Source: Pithys albifrons albifrons
Lineage: Eukaryota; Chordata; Aves; Passeriformes; Thamnophilidae
DNA length: 64,000 bases
Assembly (NCBI RefSeq): GCF_047495875.1
Contig: NC_092497.1
Location: forward strand, 32,557,375-32,621,374
Reading direction: 5' to 3'
Made by a program: the position numbers and the translations under genes. A model generated the notes under the pieces. The model worked only from the letters and a program-made list of their open reading frames with translations, ran no database searches and was not told the origin of the DNA. Below are positions 1 to 63,597 of this stretch, in pieces (the stretch's first letter is position 1; every line of letters begins with the position of its first letter).

Positions 1-300
1 TTTAAGCTTGCTTCAAGAAGAGCAGTAATCAATAAGAAAGAATGGAGCAGCCGTTAGGAGAAGCAGGTAAACACATTGATACAGAAGGGCATAGTTTTGA
101 GAAAAGTACCAATCCAGCTGCGTGGTAAAGCAAGCACACCCTAGCCATTGACCAGTGATATTCCTGTACTACTCGTGGACTCAGAAAGTATGCGATATGT
201 GTGTGTGTAGTATAAACAATAAATCAGAGTACTGACTATACATCTATGAAGGACACGTCTTTGACTCTCGCGCCCAAACCTTTGAGAGCTCAAAAAATAT
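1..300 (+). mobile_element. Possible ERV LTR end (partial)
   Basis: An AATAAA signal at about 219 is followed by a stretch (gacacgtctttgactctcgc) of the kind seen in the R/U5 part of avian LTRs. The rest of this stretch has no ORF of note. No target-site duplication or full LTR edge is visible, so this is tentative. Confidence 0.25.
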
Positions 301-530
301 TGACATTTTTACTTTATGCCTATAGAATAATGGTATAGCTAAGTGAAATTAACATCAAAGTAGCTGTGAGGTAAAATTGAAAGTGTATTATAAGGGTATA
401 AGGTACTTTATAATGTATAACATAACAGGCATGGTATAAGGTATAAGATAGAATGTATAAAGTACTAGATGTTGTAAGAGAGTAAAGTAGAAAATACAGA
501 ATATAAAGTATAGAGAGTACGTAGTTTTTC
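301..530. repeat. Degenerate AT-rich tandem sequence
   Basis: Many near-repeats of units such as GTATAA, GGTATAAG and TATAAAGTA. It looks like a decayed short-period tandem repeat. The 70-codon minus-strand frame through it is low complexity and not a gene. Confidence 0.5.
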
Positions 531-1650
531 ACCCCTACATTGTTCGAAGAGGTGGGAGGAGACAGGGCAGCTCCTCTCAGCTACCCCCACAGAGTCGAAT
601 GGTATTTTCTCCCCAATTTTTGCTCATGCCAAATCTCTTTTATACCATTTTTTCTTAGGTGGTTTGAGTGGCTCTAGTCAATAATTGGTTTTGGGGTGAT
701 AGACAGATGACATAGGCCTGAGGGTTGCCTCTCTGTGTTCCCAGAAGATGTGGCAAAGGGCGGCTATGCCATCTCCACAACACTCCACCCTTTACTAATC
801 TTACCATTCTGGCTTTAGCACTTTGGGAAAGCCATTGGGATTCCTTTGTCCGCTGACAATGGTTCTGGGAGTACCCCTCCAGGGAGATGAGGGGTACCCC
901 TCAACTCATCAAGAGCTTATCATAGCTATGACCCCACAAACCCGTTTCAAGGATAGGGCTGAGGGATTAAATTGTGATTTGACATTTCTTGTAATTAGCT
1001 CCTTTGCAAAAACTGAGCTGTTGTCAGCAGCGTTAAGGCCTATGTGGCCTTTCCCACCAAGTCTAGTGCCATGGGCTCTGCAATGGGACAGGATAGTCTG
1101 CTCAGATCTTCCAGCTGCAAACCAGGAGTGCCTCTGTGAGCACATGCATCCCAAGATGGGCTTGCTCCTGGTAAAGTGCTATTTGATATGCTTTTCTAAA
1201 ACGTTGCAGCTCAGGGATAGCAGAAAGCCTTAACTGTTTACTTAATAAACTTAAAAAGTAAAAAGTAATAAATTAATAAAAAGTCTAGCACCTCAGATTG
1301 GGCTAAGCTTTCCATCAATTTGCTAGCTCTGTGCTTCAGGAGCTAAGCTGGAGCTTCTTTGACAAGGAGAGTTTTGGGTTTAGTATTTCCTGTGTTTTGT
1401 TGTAATAGCCCCACTGAAATTTGCATTCAGAAATATTCTTCCAGTTTTGTTGTGTGGTCTACTCTGGGATCCGAAACACCATATTGTAAAGCCCATTAAA
1501 GTCAAAGAGTTTTTGTTTTATTGGGAAAGCTTTGGATCAAAATATTGGAAACAGTTTTATGAACCTTTGATGTAAGACCCCAATCCAGAACAGCACTTAG
1601 ACATCCATACTTAGCTTTTAAGTGCAGTTGATGAATTCTGAAAGAAAATC
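531..1650. other. Unassigned upstream stretch
   Basis: It has a moderately GC-rich part at 540-1150 that may be ERV-derived but shows no recognisable LTR edge, gag, pol or env motif. Open frames here (up to 136 codons) match nothing I know. AT-rich single-copy-looking sequence follows from 1230. Confidence 0.3.
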
Positions 1651-1651
1651 T

Positions 1652-3360
1652 TAGAATCATAGAATCAATTGGGTTGGAAAAGACCTCTGAGGTCATCAAG
1701 CCCAACCCTTGGTCCAACTCTAGTCTGTTCACTAGATCATGGCACTCAGTGCCATGTCCAATCTCAGCTGAAAAACTTCCAGGGATGGTGAATCCACCAC
1801 CTCTCTGGGCAGGCCATTCCAATGCCTGATAACTCTCTCTGGAAAGAATTTTTTTCTGATATCCAACTTAAATTTCCCCTGGCAGAGCTTGAGCCTGTGC
1901 CTCCTTGTCCTGTTGCTGAGTGCCTGGGAGAAGAGACCAACCCCCACCTGGCTAGAACTTCCCTGCAAGAAGTTATAGATGGTGATGAGGTCACTTCTAA
2001 GCTTTCTCTTCTCCAGACTAAACAACCCCAGGTCCCTCAGCCTCTCCCCATAGGACTTGTGCTCCAGTCCCTTCACCAGCCTTGTTGCTCTTCTCTTGAC
2101 CTGTTCCAGCACCTCAAAATCTTTCCTGAACTGAGGGGCCCAGAACTGAACACAATACTCAAGGTGTGGCCTCACCAGCGCAGAGTACAGGGGAAGGATC
2201 ACTTCCCTGGTCCTGCTGGCCACGCTATTTTGATACAGGCCAGGATGCCATTGGCCTTCTTGGCCACCTGGACACACTGCTGGCTCATGGTGAGCTTCCT
2301 GTCAATTAGTACCCCAAAGTCCCTTTCTGCCTAGCTGCTCTCCAGCCACTCTGTGCCCAGCCTGTAGCACTGCATGGGGTTGTTGTGCCCAAAATGCAGG
2401 ACCCAGCACTTGGCCTTATTGAACTTCGTCCCACTGGAATCAGCCCATCTCTCCAGTCTTTCCAGGTCCCCCTGCAGACCCCTCCTGCCTTCCAGCAGGT
2501 CGGCACTCCCTCCCTGCTTGGCGTCATCAGCAAATTTGCTGATGATGGACTCAATTCCCTTATCCCATAGACTTGTAAGGATCCAGCTGGCTGAGTAAGT
2601 CACTATTTCCTCCTGGAATGCAGGGGGGCTATTCAGCTCCCTCTCTCTGTCTACCAGCTCCAGAGGTCAGTTGTCTTGAAGGCCACCTGTCTGAGTGGTA
2701 AAAACTGAGGCAAAGTAAGTGTTAAGTATCTCAGCCTTCTCCTAATCTTTGTTAACTATATTTCCCTCCAAGTCCGACAGAGAATGGAGGTTTTCCTTGC
2801 CCCTCCTTTTGTTATTAATGTATTTATAGAAGGACTTTTTGTTATCCCTTAACAGAAATAGCCAAATTAACTTCAAATTGCACTTTTCTTTCCCTGATTT
2901 TTTTCCGCATGACCTAGCTATCTTCATAAATTCTTCATAAGTACCCAGCCCTTTTTTCCACAGTCTGTGAACTTTCTTTTTATCCTTGATTTCTTTCAGA
3001 ATCTCCCTATTTAACCAAGCTGTCTGTCTTCCTCTCTGTCTGGCCTTTCGGCACACTAGTATAGCCTGTTGCTGTGCACTCAAAATTTCCTGCTTGAAAC
3101 ATGTCCATCTCTCCTGGACCCCCTTGTTTTTAAGGGTTGTCTCTCAGGGTATGCTCTGAATTAGTCTTTTGAATAGGCCAAAACCTGCCCTCCGGAAGTC
3201 CAGTGTAGAGGTTTTAATGACAGCTCTCCTTGCATCCCTGAGTATTGAAAACTCTATTATTTCATGGTCGCTGTGCCCCAGATGGCCTCCAACCACTACG
3301 TCACCCACCAGCCCCTCTCTGTTTGTAAACAATGCATCTAGTGGGGCCTTCCCCTGGTAG
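1652..3360 (-). mobile_element. CR1 LINE, 5'-truncated and internally deleted
   Basis: The + strand begins with the reverse complement of the CR1 3' tail (tagaatcatagaatcaat, then gggttggaaaagacctctga). Read on the minus strand, from high to low coordinates, it has the end of the endonuclease (GLVGDVVVGGHLGHSDHEII), a Lys-rich spacer (3083-2742), then directly the catalytic FADDAK part of reverse transcriptase (about 2600-2331), and the C terminus ([34 protein letters not shown]). The N-terminal half of the RT domain is missing near 2605-2700, and frames are broken, so the copy is dead. This is the largest single CR1 piece in the window. Confidence 0.93.
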
Positions 3361-4004
3361 AAAATGCCCTAGCATTCTGGGAAAAATGCCATAACATTCT
3401 GAGGATTGGAGACTGAATTTATATGTTTCTGAGAAGGTGACGTGCTACATTTTTTCTGAGGAAAAAAAATTTATAAAATCTCTCTGCAGCATAACTGAAG
3501 AGTTTTAAGAAGTTCTGTTATGCCTCTCTGACTTGGGTCTCCATTTATCCTGCTTGTACATGCGACTTTTTTTATTCTAGGCAGTGTATTTGTGAACATC
3601 TGAGACTATGTTTACAGTATATGAGTGTAAGAGTCTAAAAAAGCTGCCAATCCCCGATATGGAGGTAAAAACTGGAATGGTTTATTGAACATGCAACACA
3701 CAGTTTAAAGGTATTGGGGCCAGGATATTTTACTAGGAGGATGGATTACGGTAACATGTTAACTCGGGGATTATACAAGTTTTGACTAGGTTGCACGATT
3801 AGTTAATATTTTCTATACTAGGCATTTTTCTTGGAGGACGAAAATAAGAGGTTTCAACATGAGTTGATAATATTAATCTTAAAATCCATCTTTGTCTTGG
3901 AGCTGGAGACAGCTAATCGGCATGGTTGAACATCAGCAGGCCTTGTCCTTAGTGATGGGATTTTGTCTCAGCCTCTGTTGTCCAAAGCTTACTGTTTAAG
4001 CTTG
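3361..4004. other. Non-coding stretch between CR1 and LTR
   Basis: AT-rich, no convincing coding potential, and no repeat family recognised. Confidence 0.4.
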
Positions 4005-4940
4005 TGTCTTGGTTTGAGGGGAAAAAAACCAAAATGTTTACCCACAAGCGGGGGAGGGGGCCTTCTCCACAATAATCATGCCACTCTTTATCAAATTTAA
4101 GAAAAAGGAATTTTAATACAGGAAGGATAACTGTCCCTAACTGCTATAAATATATATATATCTATCTATATATGTAGGTATAGGTATAACTATAAACAGA
4201 CCAGAGCAAACCACTTCCCCAACACCACAGAGGGAAAAAAAAGCAACAACAAAACCCAGCAGGTTTTCCTCAGGGAGGAAAGTTATACTTAGGCAGTGTC
4301 AGTGTCACAGCCCAGCTGGCTGCGGAGTGAGTTTCCAGTCCCTCTCCAGTGCGAGACAGACGAGTGGTGAGCTCTCAGATGAACGCTGTCTCTTCCCCCT
4401 GTGTTCCTTGTCCAAGAAGCAGAAACACGAGCAGCCAGAAGCAGTCCGAGGCAGGCAGCAGCAGCAAGATAGCCAGAAGTAGTCCCGGGGCAGGCAGGCA
4501 GCGGCAGCAAGTGGCCAGAAGCAGTCCGGGGCAGGCAGCAGCAGCGAGTGGCCAGAAGAAGTCCGGGACAGACAGCAGCAGCGAGCGGCCAGAAGCAGTC
4601 CTGGGGCAGGCAGCAGCAGTGAGTGGCCAGAAGCAGTCCTGGGGCAGGCAGCAGTAGCAGCGAGTGGCCAGAAGCAGTCCCGGGGCCGGCAGCAGCAGCG
4701 AGCCAGCTTCTCCTAAACCCCCCCCCCCCCTCTACACACACCCAACTCCCCACAGTGTGTAGTCCTCAAGAAGAAAAGAGACCAACCTGCCCCAACCCAA
4801 GTGATCAGCAGTTAACTAATTTTTTTGTTAACTACTGGCATGGGCAGTTAGTGGCAGGGGAGAGAATTTACATAATAATTCCAAACTACAACAGCTTGTC
4901 AGTTCTCTTTGCTGCTGGAAGCTGAATTTTGATCCTTACA
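4005..4940. mobile_element. Solo LTR of an avian endogenous retrovirus (936 bp)
   Basis: Begins TGTCTTGGTTTG and ends CTTACA, so it has TG...CA termini. CTTG stands on both sides (4001-4004 and 4941-4944), a 4-bp target-site duplication. It contains a TATAAATATA run at about 4144 and an internal tandem repeat. No coding region of a virus accompanies it, so it is a recombined solo LTR. Sequence at 15512-16360 appears to be a relative. Confidence 0.8.
4435..4705 (+). repeat. GC-rich minisatellite inside the LTR (37-41 bp unit)
   Basis: About seven imperfect copies of a unit beginning gtggccagaagcagtcc and continuing with GGGGCAGGCAGCAGCAGCGA. Unit starts at 4511, 4548, 4585, 4623 and 4664 give spacings of 37, 37, 38 and 41. 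A short poly-C run follows at about 4719. Confidence 0.85.
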
Positions 4941-4944
4941 CTTG

Positions 4945-7900
4945 AGTTTGAATTAGTTACTAGAAAATAATCACCGAAATTCTGCTGTGATCTGAAATGA
5001 TATCTGTCTTTAAAAGGGAAAACTGTTTCTGAATCTGCAGTCTGCCGGCCTGCAAAGGTAGTTCGAGATTAGCTGATAATTTTTTACATTTGGACATGGT
5101 GAACTGGTGAACAGTGGAAGCATTCAAATGAAATTATTTGCACAGTATTCTTGTAAGCCTTTTTGAAATTTAGTGAATGAAATTTTCTGACAAATTCAAT
5201 TACTTGTAATTCTGTATTTCCGCAGATATGCAGAGTCTTGAACACTGGGGCAAAGAAGTAGGTAAGAAAGACTATAAAAGCAAAAGCTGCCAGTTAGTAG
5301 GAGATATACTGGTGTATTTTAGGGATGGAGATGAGAGGAACCATAGCATATATATGTTACAAAGCCATCTGGTTGCCCTATAGCAGGGTAGTCTGAACAC
5401 AAGGAAATTCTAGAAGACCTGAGAGTTTGTTGAAAACCTCACAAGGGTTCGTATTTTACTGCATGTGACCCCAGAGTTTTACAATGTACTTCTATCCTGT
5501 GTGGATCCAAAGTGGTGTTCTTTGTTTAATGATCAATTGTTATATGACTTCATACCATAAGCATTCATGTAATGGATGCTGAACAAGAAAGTTCCTGCCC
5601 TGAAAAGCTTATGTAAGACAGCCTGTTAAGTTGGAAATCTCTTTAATGCTGCCAGTAATTTACCAGTTGCCATGAAGAGCTTCCAGGGGTAAGGGTCAAG
5701 AGATACCAATGTGCTTATACCGTGAGGTCTTGTGAAATAGTCTTGTGTTAGCTTACAAGAAATCTGTCTGCGTTTCAGGTATCTAATGGTACTGCAAGTG
5801 ACTTACTCTGTGTGTAGTTAATTTTAAAAGGGTTTAATATTTTAGGACACCCTTCTTGCAGTGGATTCTTGCAGCAGCTGGAGTAAAGGGAAATTCCTTC
5901 CCTCCCCTGGTATACATGAGTAAAGGTCAGTCACAGACTGCCGTACGCTGACTTCCTCACAAGCATGCTTTCACCTGAAAATACTATCTCCCCCATTCCC
6001 TGGTACTGAAAGTTAGTTTGGATCTTTCAAGTATTTCTGATTATTGACGTCATCAGTAAAGGGTCTTTGCAGTTACAGTATACTTGAGTACTGTGTCAGT
6101 TCTATTAGCCCCAAGACTGTTTGTTGCTTTTTAAAGAATATTTGCACTCATTTAATAATTTTGAGGGTAACAAATAATCTCCTAACTGGAAAAAGTTTTA
6201 TATGATGTATAACTTTTTGTTCTTGTTGTTAAAATTTTTACAAACCTGGTCAACAATGCAGAAATACTGGCTGTACTAGCTACAGTCTTTTAGAAAACCC
6301 ATGTTTTATGAAAGTGAGATTGTGTCCTGTTTTCACTACACACACAGTGCATGCAAAGATGAGGTGTGGTTTTCAGCATTTTTCAGCCTCTTGAAGTACT
6401 GTTTTGGCTAAGACACTCTGTTTCTCTGTTATCTGTACAAATTGCAGTTTCAGTAAGCTACTTACAACTTGATTGTTCTGGCTAGTTTCCAGCAAACTGT
6501 ACATTGCCTAAGTGGACCTTAAACTGGCTAGTCATTATGTGATTTCTCATTACCTGCACCTGTCTGAAGCTATGATGTGGGCCGTTGCTGCTGTTTGTCC
6601 AGTAATTGATTATATTGCAATAATCTATGAAATTATTGTGACAGAGAGATGTGTACCTTTTAATATCCTTTTTCAAGGAATTGGAACAGTGTCCAGACCA
6701 CATGCTGTTTTATTAGCAAATGTGTGTATCTATGCTTTTCAACTGAAAGCAGACATATGTACAACTAATGAGACTAAAATTTTTTTGTCTAGTATTTGCA
6801 GTGTAACCCAGTTTCCTGAGTTTGGTACTCAACCAATGAACAGTGCTTATTGTCTGGTCTTGAAGGAGCAGAATGTTTCTTGCAGGTCTTGATTTACTAA
6901 AGCTAATTCCAGAGCAGGATGAGGGCACATTAACACCCTACTTATCAGTGTTTAATTGGTGCAGTGCATCTACAGACTTTGACTCTGGCAAGTCCTTTAC
7001 AGGGGTGGAGGGCGAAGGGTTGTATGGGATGGGGGAGAAGAAAGCAGAATCAAAATTTGAAGCACTTGCCCATTTTTGCTGGATAGGTGAGTGGTGAAAT
7101 TGGTGCAGGGAGCAGTATAGCAGGGGATCACAGAGCTGTGTTGGCCTTTCCCCCGAGACTTGTGAGCCAAGCGTTGGACATGTGACCTGCATGGTTGCCT
7201 GCCTTGCTGATGGCACACACCCCTGCATTTTGAAGGACAGATTACTTCTGTGTTAGGCTGGAGTTTTAGGTTTTGTCTGCTTTCCCGGCCTGACAGCAAA
7301 GGTTTGGAAGAAATGAGCAGTGCAGTGTTTCACTAAATTCTGATCTCTTTCTTTACTTCTGGAAACCTTAACTTTTGAATATTAGTTACGTTTAACTAAA
7401 TTTGACCTGCCAGTGTCCCTTTAATACCATATTATGCAAGGATCTCAGACATTAAAGATATTGGAGAAGTGATTAAAAGCAGTTTTCTAAAAACTACTCA
7501 TGTGCCTTAAATTTCAGAGCCAAACTCTTGCCACTCCATTGACTAAATTAGTCTAGAAATCTCCAAAGTCTTTTCTGTGTCAGGGAAGTATAAGCAGCAA
7601 TCCTAATCCTCAGACTGGTAAGAAATGAGAAGCCAAAACTCCCAAACAAAGGTCTCAAGACTACCTTAGAGGAAAACTGGAAGGAAGGTTGCAATATAAA
7701 ATTGACTTCAGGTCTTTGGTACATCAGAACAGGAATTTGCCAGTCAGAAAGTAATTTTGTCCTGTTTAAGATTGGTGGATACATATTCATACTGGCTCAG
7801 GTATATGTACCTCACTGTAGTGACTGAAGAAACTTTGGTTTATTGTCGAAATTTAATTAAATTATTACGCTTTTGGAATGTTTTGTGGAAGGAGATATAC

Positions 7901-10399
7901 ATTACAGAGGTCTTTTACAAAACTAGGAACCAAGAGCAAACAGATTGCTTTTCAGAAATCTTGTTTGTTCATTTTTACTTGCCTAGCCCTGAAGTTATGT
8001 ATAACTGTAAAAACAATGAAATTTTAAACCCCCTTCCTGATCATACAGTTAGGTTAAATACCTAAGTAAAGCCTTAGATGAAGAAATGAATGTACTGTTA
8101 TGCTCCAAATTTTACATGCTGAAGATTTTACCTATATTATATTAAGAATAATTGTGTGTGTGTCTCACAGGTGGGGTTTTTTATATTTTAAAATTTGTGC
8201 TTCACAAGATGGAATACAGTGAATCAGTCTTGCATTTTACTTTTTCCTATTGTTTTCCAATGGTTAATTGGAATTTCAATATACATATTTTTCAGTGGTA
8301 TGATCCATTCAGAAACTTCCTTGAAGAAAAAAATTGTGGACTTTGCAAATGGTGTTTTTTGTTATATTCATGTACTTATCATTTGAGATGAAAATAAGTG
8401 TGAAAATTACAGGCTTCATGAGGTTCATTTACAGATGATAGGCTATCTAAGTACTCCTTTTTAAAATGTGAAAATGACAGGAATCAAGAAGGTGAAGGAG
8501 TGTAGCATGGGCAGTATTCTGGCAAACTTTAAAAGAACAAAGATTAATGGTGAAATACCTATAGGTATTATGTTTCTTTGCCAGGCAGGGTGAAAACTTA
8601 CAGTGTTGTATTTAGTGCACTTTGAAATGTTGTTTTCTTTCGTATTTACTGAGAATACTGAAGTGGACTTAGCTGTTGTATTGTGCTAAGGCCGTATTTG
8701 TGCCACTGAGTGAGGAGCATCTTTTGTGCTTTGAGATTCAAAGGTCAGATAAATTTCATAGTGACCTTATTCATTTGGAATAATCGGGATTTCTTTTTTT
8801 CAATGACCTGTGTAGTAGCAAGGACAAATTCATGACGTGATCTGAAGCTAGAGAGGTCTTTTTCCATTGCCTTTGTCGGACCTTGAGCCTGAGCCATTGG
8901 GACCAGAGTGACCTGATCAGCTGTGGTGTGTGTTGGTCACTGCCCTTTTACTGCCTCAGTTGCAGAAAAGCACAGGTGCTTTTGTATCAAATTGAAAAAG
9001 GATACATGAAGCATCCAGATTTGTAAGCATTGTTATCTTCATCTTAAGCCCCAATCACTCTCTGAAATCTAGAAAATGGAAATTTTTTAAAACACGGTAT
9101 GTCTTTTAAAGGACAATTTAGCTGATTATCTAAAAGCTGATAGTAGAGAAGATGTCTTTTCAGCTCCCATGTTAGATATTATAATATCAGCTCACACAGA
9201 CTATTACCATCACTGAGGTCTGTAACTTATAGTTTGGATTGAGATAACCACACCAAACTGGAGGTAAAGTAGCTCAGTGGGAGGTACCTGAGATTGTGAA
9301 ATGCCAACAGCTTGCTCAAAATTTCTTTGAATTCTTAGTACTCTTACTGAATTCAAGTGACAACAGTTGGATGTTGTTCTCTCACAAGGCCTCAACAAAT
9401 GTTGTAAGCTCCGTCAACTTCTTGGCCATTCTGTCACACCCCTTCCTGTTAATGAAAAGTTTAGGAAGAGTCATTCTTATCCAAGGCATCCCATAACATA
9501 AGAAGGTTTTTTATGCTTTAGTTCTGGTGGAAAAAATTACCAGAAATAGTAGAGGGCTTCAGAAAAGTCAGAGACCCATGGTATTGTAGTATAAGAAACA
9601 TTTCAGTGTTTACTTGATAGTTGAAACAACTAGAAAGAAGTGATTTAAGAAGCATGAAACAATACTGGTTGCTAAGGAGAATACTACCTAAAGCCCTGCC
9701 CTCAGGTAATGAAATTTGCTTCACTGCTTCCAATGTTTTTCTCTGATTTAGCATTTTGTCTTCAGTATATGTCTTTCAAAGTTAATCAGTTTTCTTTTGT
9801 GCCAATGCTCTGTCCAGCCCAGAGAATCTTCCTTCTCCCTGTTTCTCCTTCATTCAAAGCTCAACCAGACACAGTTCAATTAATTGCTCCCAGAAGAATA
9901 CACATGCACACCAGTATCGGCAAATTACTTTTTAATTATCTCTTTCCTCTTTGTCAGTGGGGGTCTGTTTTAGCATCCATTAAAACCAAAGGCAAGGCGT
10001 CATTAATCTTGGTGGAAAGTGGATCCCCATGTGCAAACGAGCATGTTCAAGTAACTCTTGGCCTTCTGTAATTGCATTACTAGCTGGGCCTGCTGTCTTA
10101 AGGACCATAATTCCATTTGGGAGATAGAAGATAGGTATTTTTATGAGTTATTGTTGAATTCTATCCACATCTATTGTTGAAAATGCTCACAGCAATACTC
10201 TTCAAAAGTAGAACTACTGGCATTCTCTAAGTCATTGTATGAAAGACACTTTTTATAAACAAATATGGAGATAAGTACCTACCGTAAGTATTTTTACAGG
10301 GATAACATTTTGCAGAGGAACAATTGTTTTTAAATATGAAGGGTGAATAAGAAATTAATGTTTATTATTTGATTACGGTTTGCCTTGTACACTAAACAT
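4945..10399. other. Non-coding stretch; upstream or first intron of TRPM6
   Basis: Apart from the candidate exon at 5226, I see nothing that can be called a gene. Frames up to 126 codons (6512-6892) have no recognisable motif and no supporting splice context. No repeat family was recognised. Confidence 0.5.
5226..5257 (+). CDS. TRPM6: Candidate start-codon exon of TRPM6 (unproven)
   Basis: A strong acceptor (pyrimidine-rich tract then cgcag) precedes ATG at 5228, which opens MQSLEHWGKE. The donor is tandem: gtaggt at 5258 and gtaagaa at 5262. Using the first donor joins in phase 0 to exon c1 and gives GKE-SPKSW. Using the second would shift the frame. Mammalian TRPM6 has alternative short first coding exons that join at the same place, just before KSW, so a short initiator exon is expected. 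The peptide itself is too short to prove homology. Alternatively the true start lies upstream of the window, or this is a chance exon-like sequence. Confidence 0.35.
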
Positions 10400-10970
10400 T
10401 GTCATGGGTTGAGCTGGCAAAACGCCAACTGCCCAACACAGAGTGTCAGCCTCCCTCCCCACACCAAGAAAAGGGAGGAAAGGAAAAAACCCTCAAAACA
10501 AGTTAAACTTAAACTAACTATATATATTTATACAGAAAAGAGAAAATTAAAAGAAAACTGCAATATAACACACTGTTACACAAATTAGAAATAACAAAAA
10601 ATAACTCCCCATTGGACACAAATCCTACCATTTTAGCTACAAATAACTCCAGAGAACTCAATCCCCAGAGAAACGGACTCAAGCAGAGAATAAAACTAAG
10701 AACAAACATTTTCCTTCCCTAAGATAACATGGTGGTAAACTGGTGCTGTTCTTGGGTCTCCTGTCCCTCCTGGGAAGACACAATGCATTCTCCCGGGACC
10801 ACAGCTTGAAGGAACTGACTAATCCACTCCCACACCAGCTCCTGCACTTTGCGATGATGTTGGAATATGGTATGGAATACCATTGGCCAGTAGCAGTCAG
10901 GTAATAGTTTCAGGTCCACTCCAAAATCCAAAGCCCAAATTTAGGCCCACACCTAGCCAAATCCATAACA
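10400..10970. mobile_element. ERV LTR, relative of the LTR at 18171
   Basis: Begins TGTCATGGGTTGAGCTGGCA and ends CATAACA. The first 170 bp closely parallel the LTR at 18171 (same CCAACTGCCCAACACAG and AACTAACTATATATATTTA blocks). No matching target-site duplication is visible, so one edge may be wrong or rearranged. Confidence 0.7.
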
Positions 10971-11088
10971 CTCCAGTCCTTATTCCCTACAATATTACGT
11001 CACTCATGTCTTAAGTCTATTCCCATGTTCACACAGTCTTTGTTCTTTTTAGAACCGTCTTCCACCACTCCATATTGTAGGCATTTGT

Positions 11089-11200
11089 AGTGGTTTTAGC
11101 TAGGCCTCAAATTGGCAGGCTCAGAGAATCTACATGGATTGGTAGAGACAGCTATCACCTGACTGGGTAACCAAAGAAATAATCCTATAGTCCTAGTCCA
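11089..11200. mobile_element. LTR fragment, inverted relative to the LTR at 18171
   Basis: Begins TGTAGTGGTTTTAGCTAGGC. It continues with sequence that is the reverse complement of the last roughly 100 bp of the LTR at 18171-18766 (shared AGAGAATCTACAT and GTAACCAAAGAAATA in reverse orientation). It is a truncated piece. Confidence 0.65.
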
Positions 11201-11655
11201 GAAAACATATGGCCAGGATGAATCTAGTCTTTACTCTGTTAAGAATAATAAACAAAGAACTTGACCATGGTGGAATGAAAATCTTACCTTTTTTGACACT
11301 TCATTAAAATTGTCATTTGCTAGTCTTCTGGCAGGAGTTGAGTGCAATCTTTAAAGTAATTCTGATTCATCTTTGCCACTTTCTCTATTGTACATGTGGT
11401 TGGTAGAACCTCTAAATAATTTTAAAGGTGGCAATACATTTTAATATTGATCTTTCTGTGGAATTCTATGAAGCTTGGAGGTGAAGGGCTAGGACTGTTT
11501 AGAGCTGTAGTTTCAGCTTATCATGTTTCACACAATATGATGGAAAATGATCTGAGTTATGTTGTCTGTATATAACCATATTGTCATTACAGTGCAATTT
11601 TTGGCATCAGATTCCAAAGTTCAAGAATAGAATTGTATTTGAATTGTCTTTGTAG

Positions 11656-63597
<51,942 letters not shown>

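Noticed and set aside
823..1233. 136-codon + strand open frame
   Set aside because: No known domain, and it lies in probable repeat-derived sequence.
1732..3332. Minus-strand frames encoding reverse-transcriptase-like protein, as a possible gene
   Set aside because: They are pieces of one CR1 LINE with broken frames and a missing RT half.
4435..4705. Regular 37-bp spaced repeats as a CRISPR array
   Set aside because: The repeats are adjacent with no unique spacers, lie inside an LTR, and the genome is a vertebrate one.
6512..6892. 126-codon + strand open frame as a gene
   Set aside because: No recognisable motif, no supporting splice context, and overlapping frames on the other strand. Length is within chance for 64 kb.
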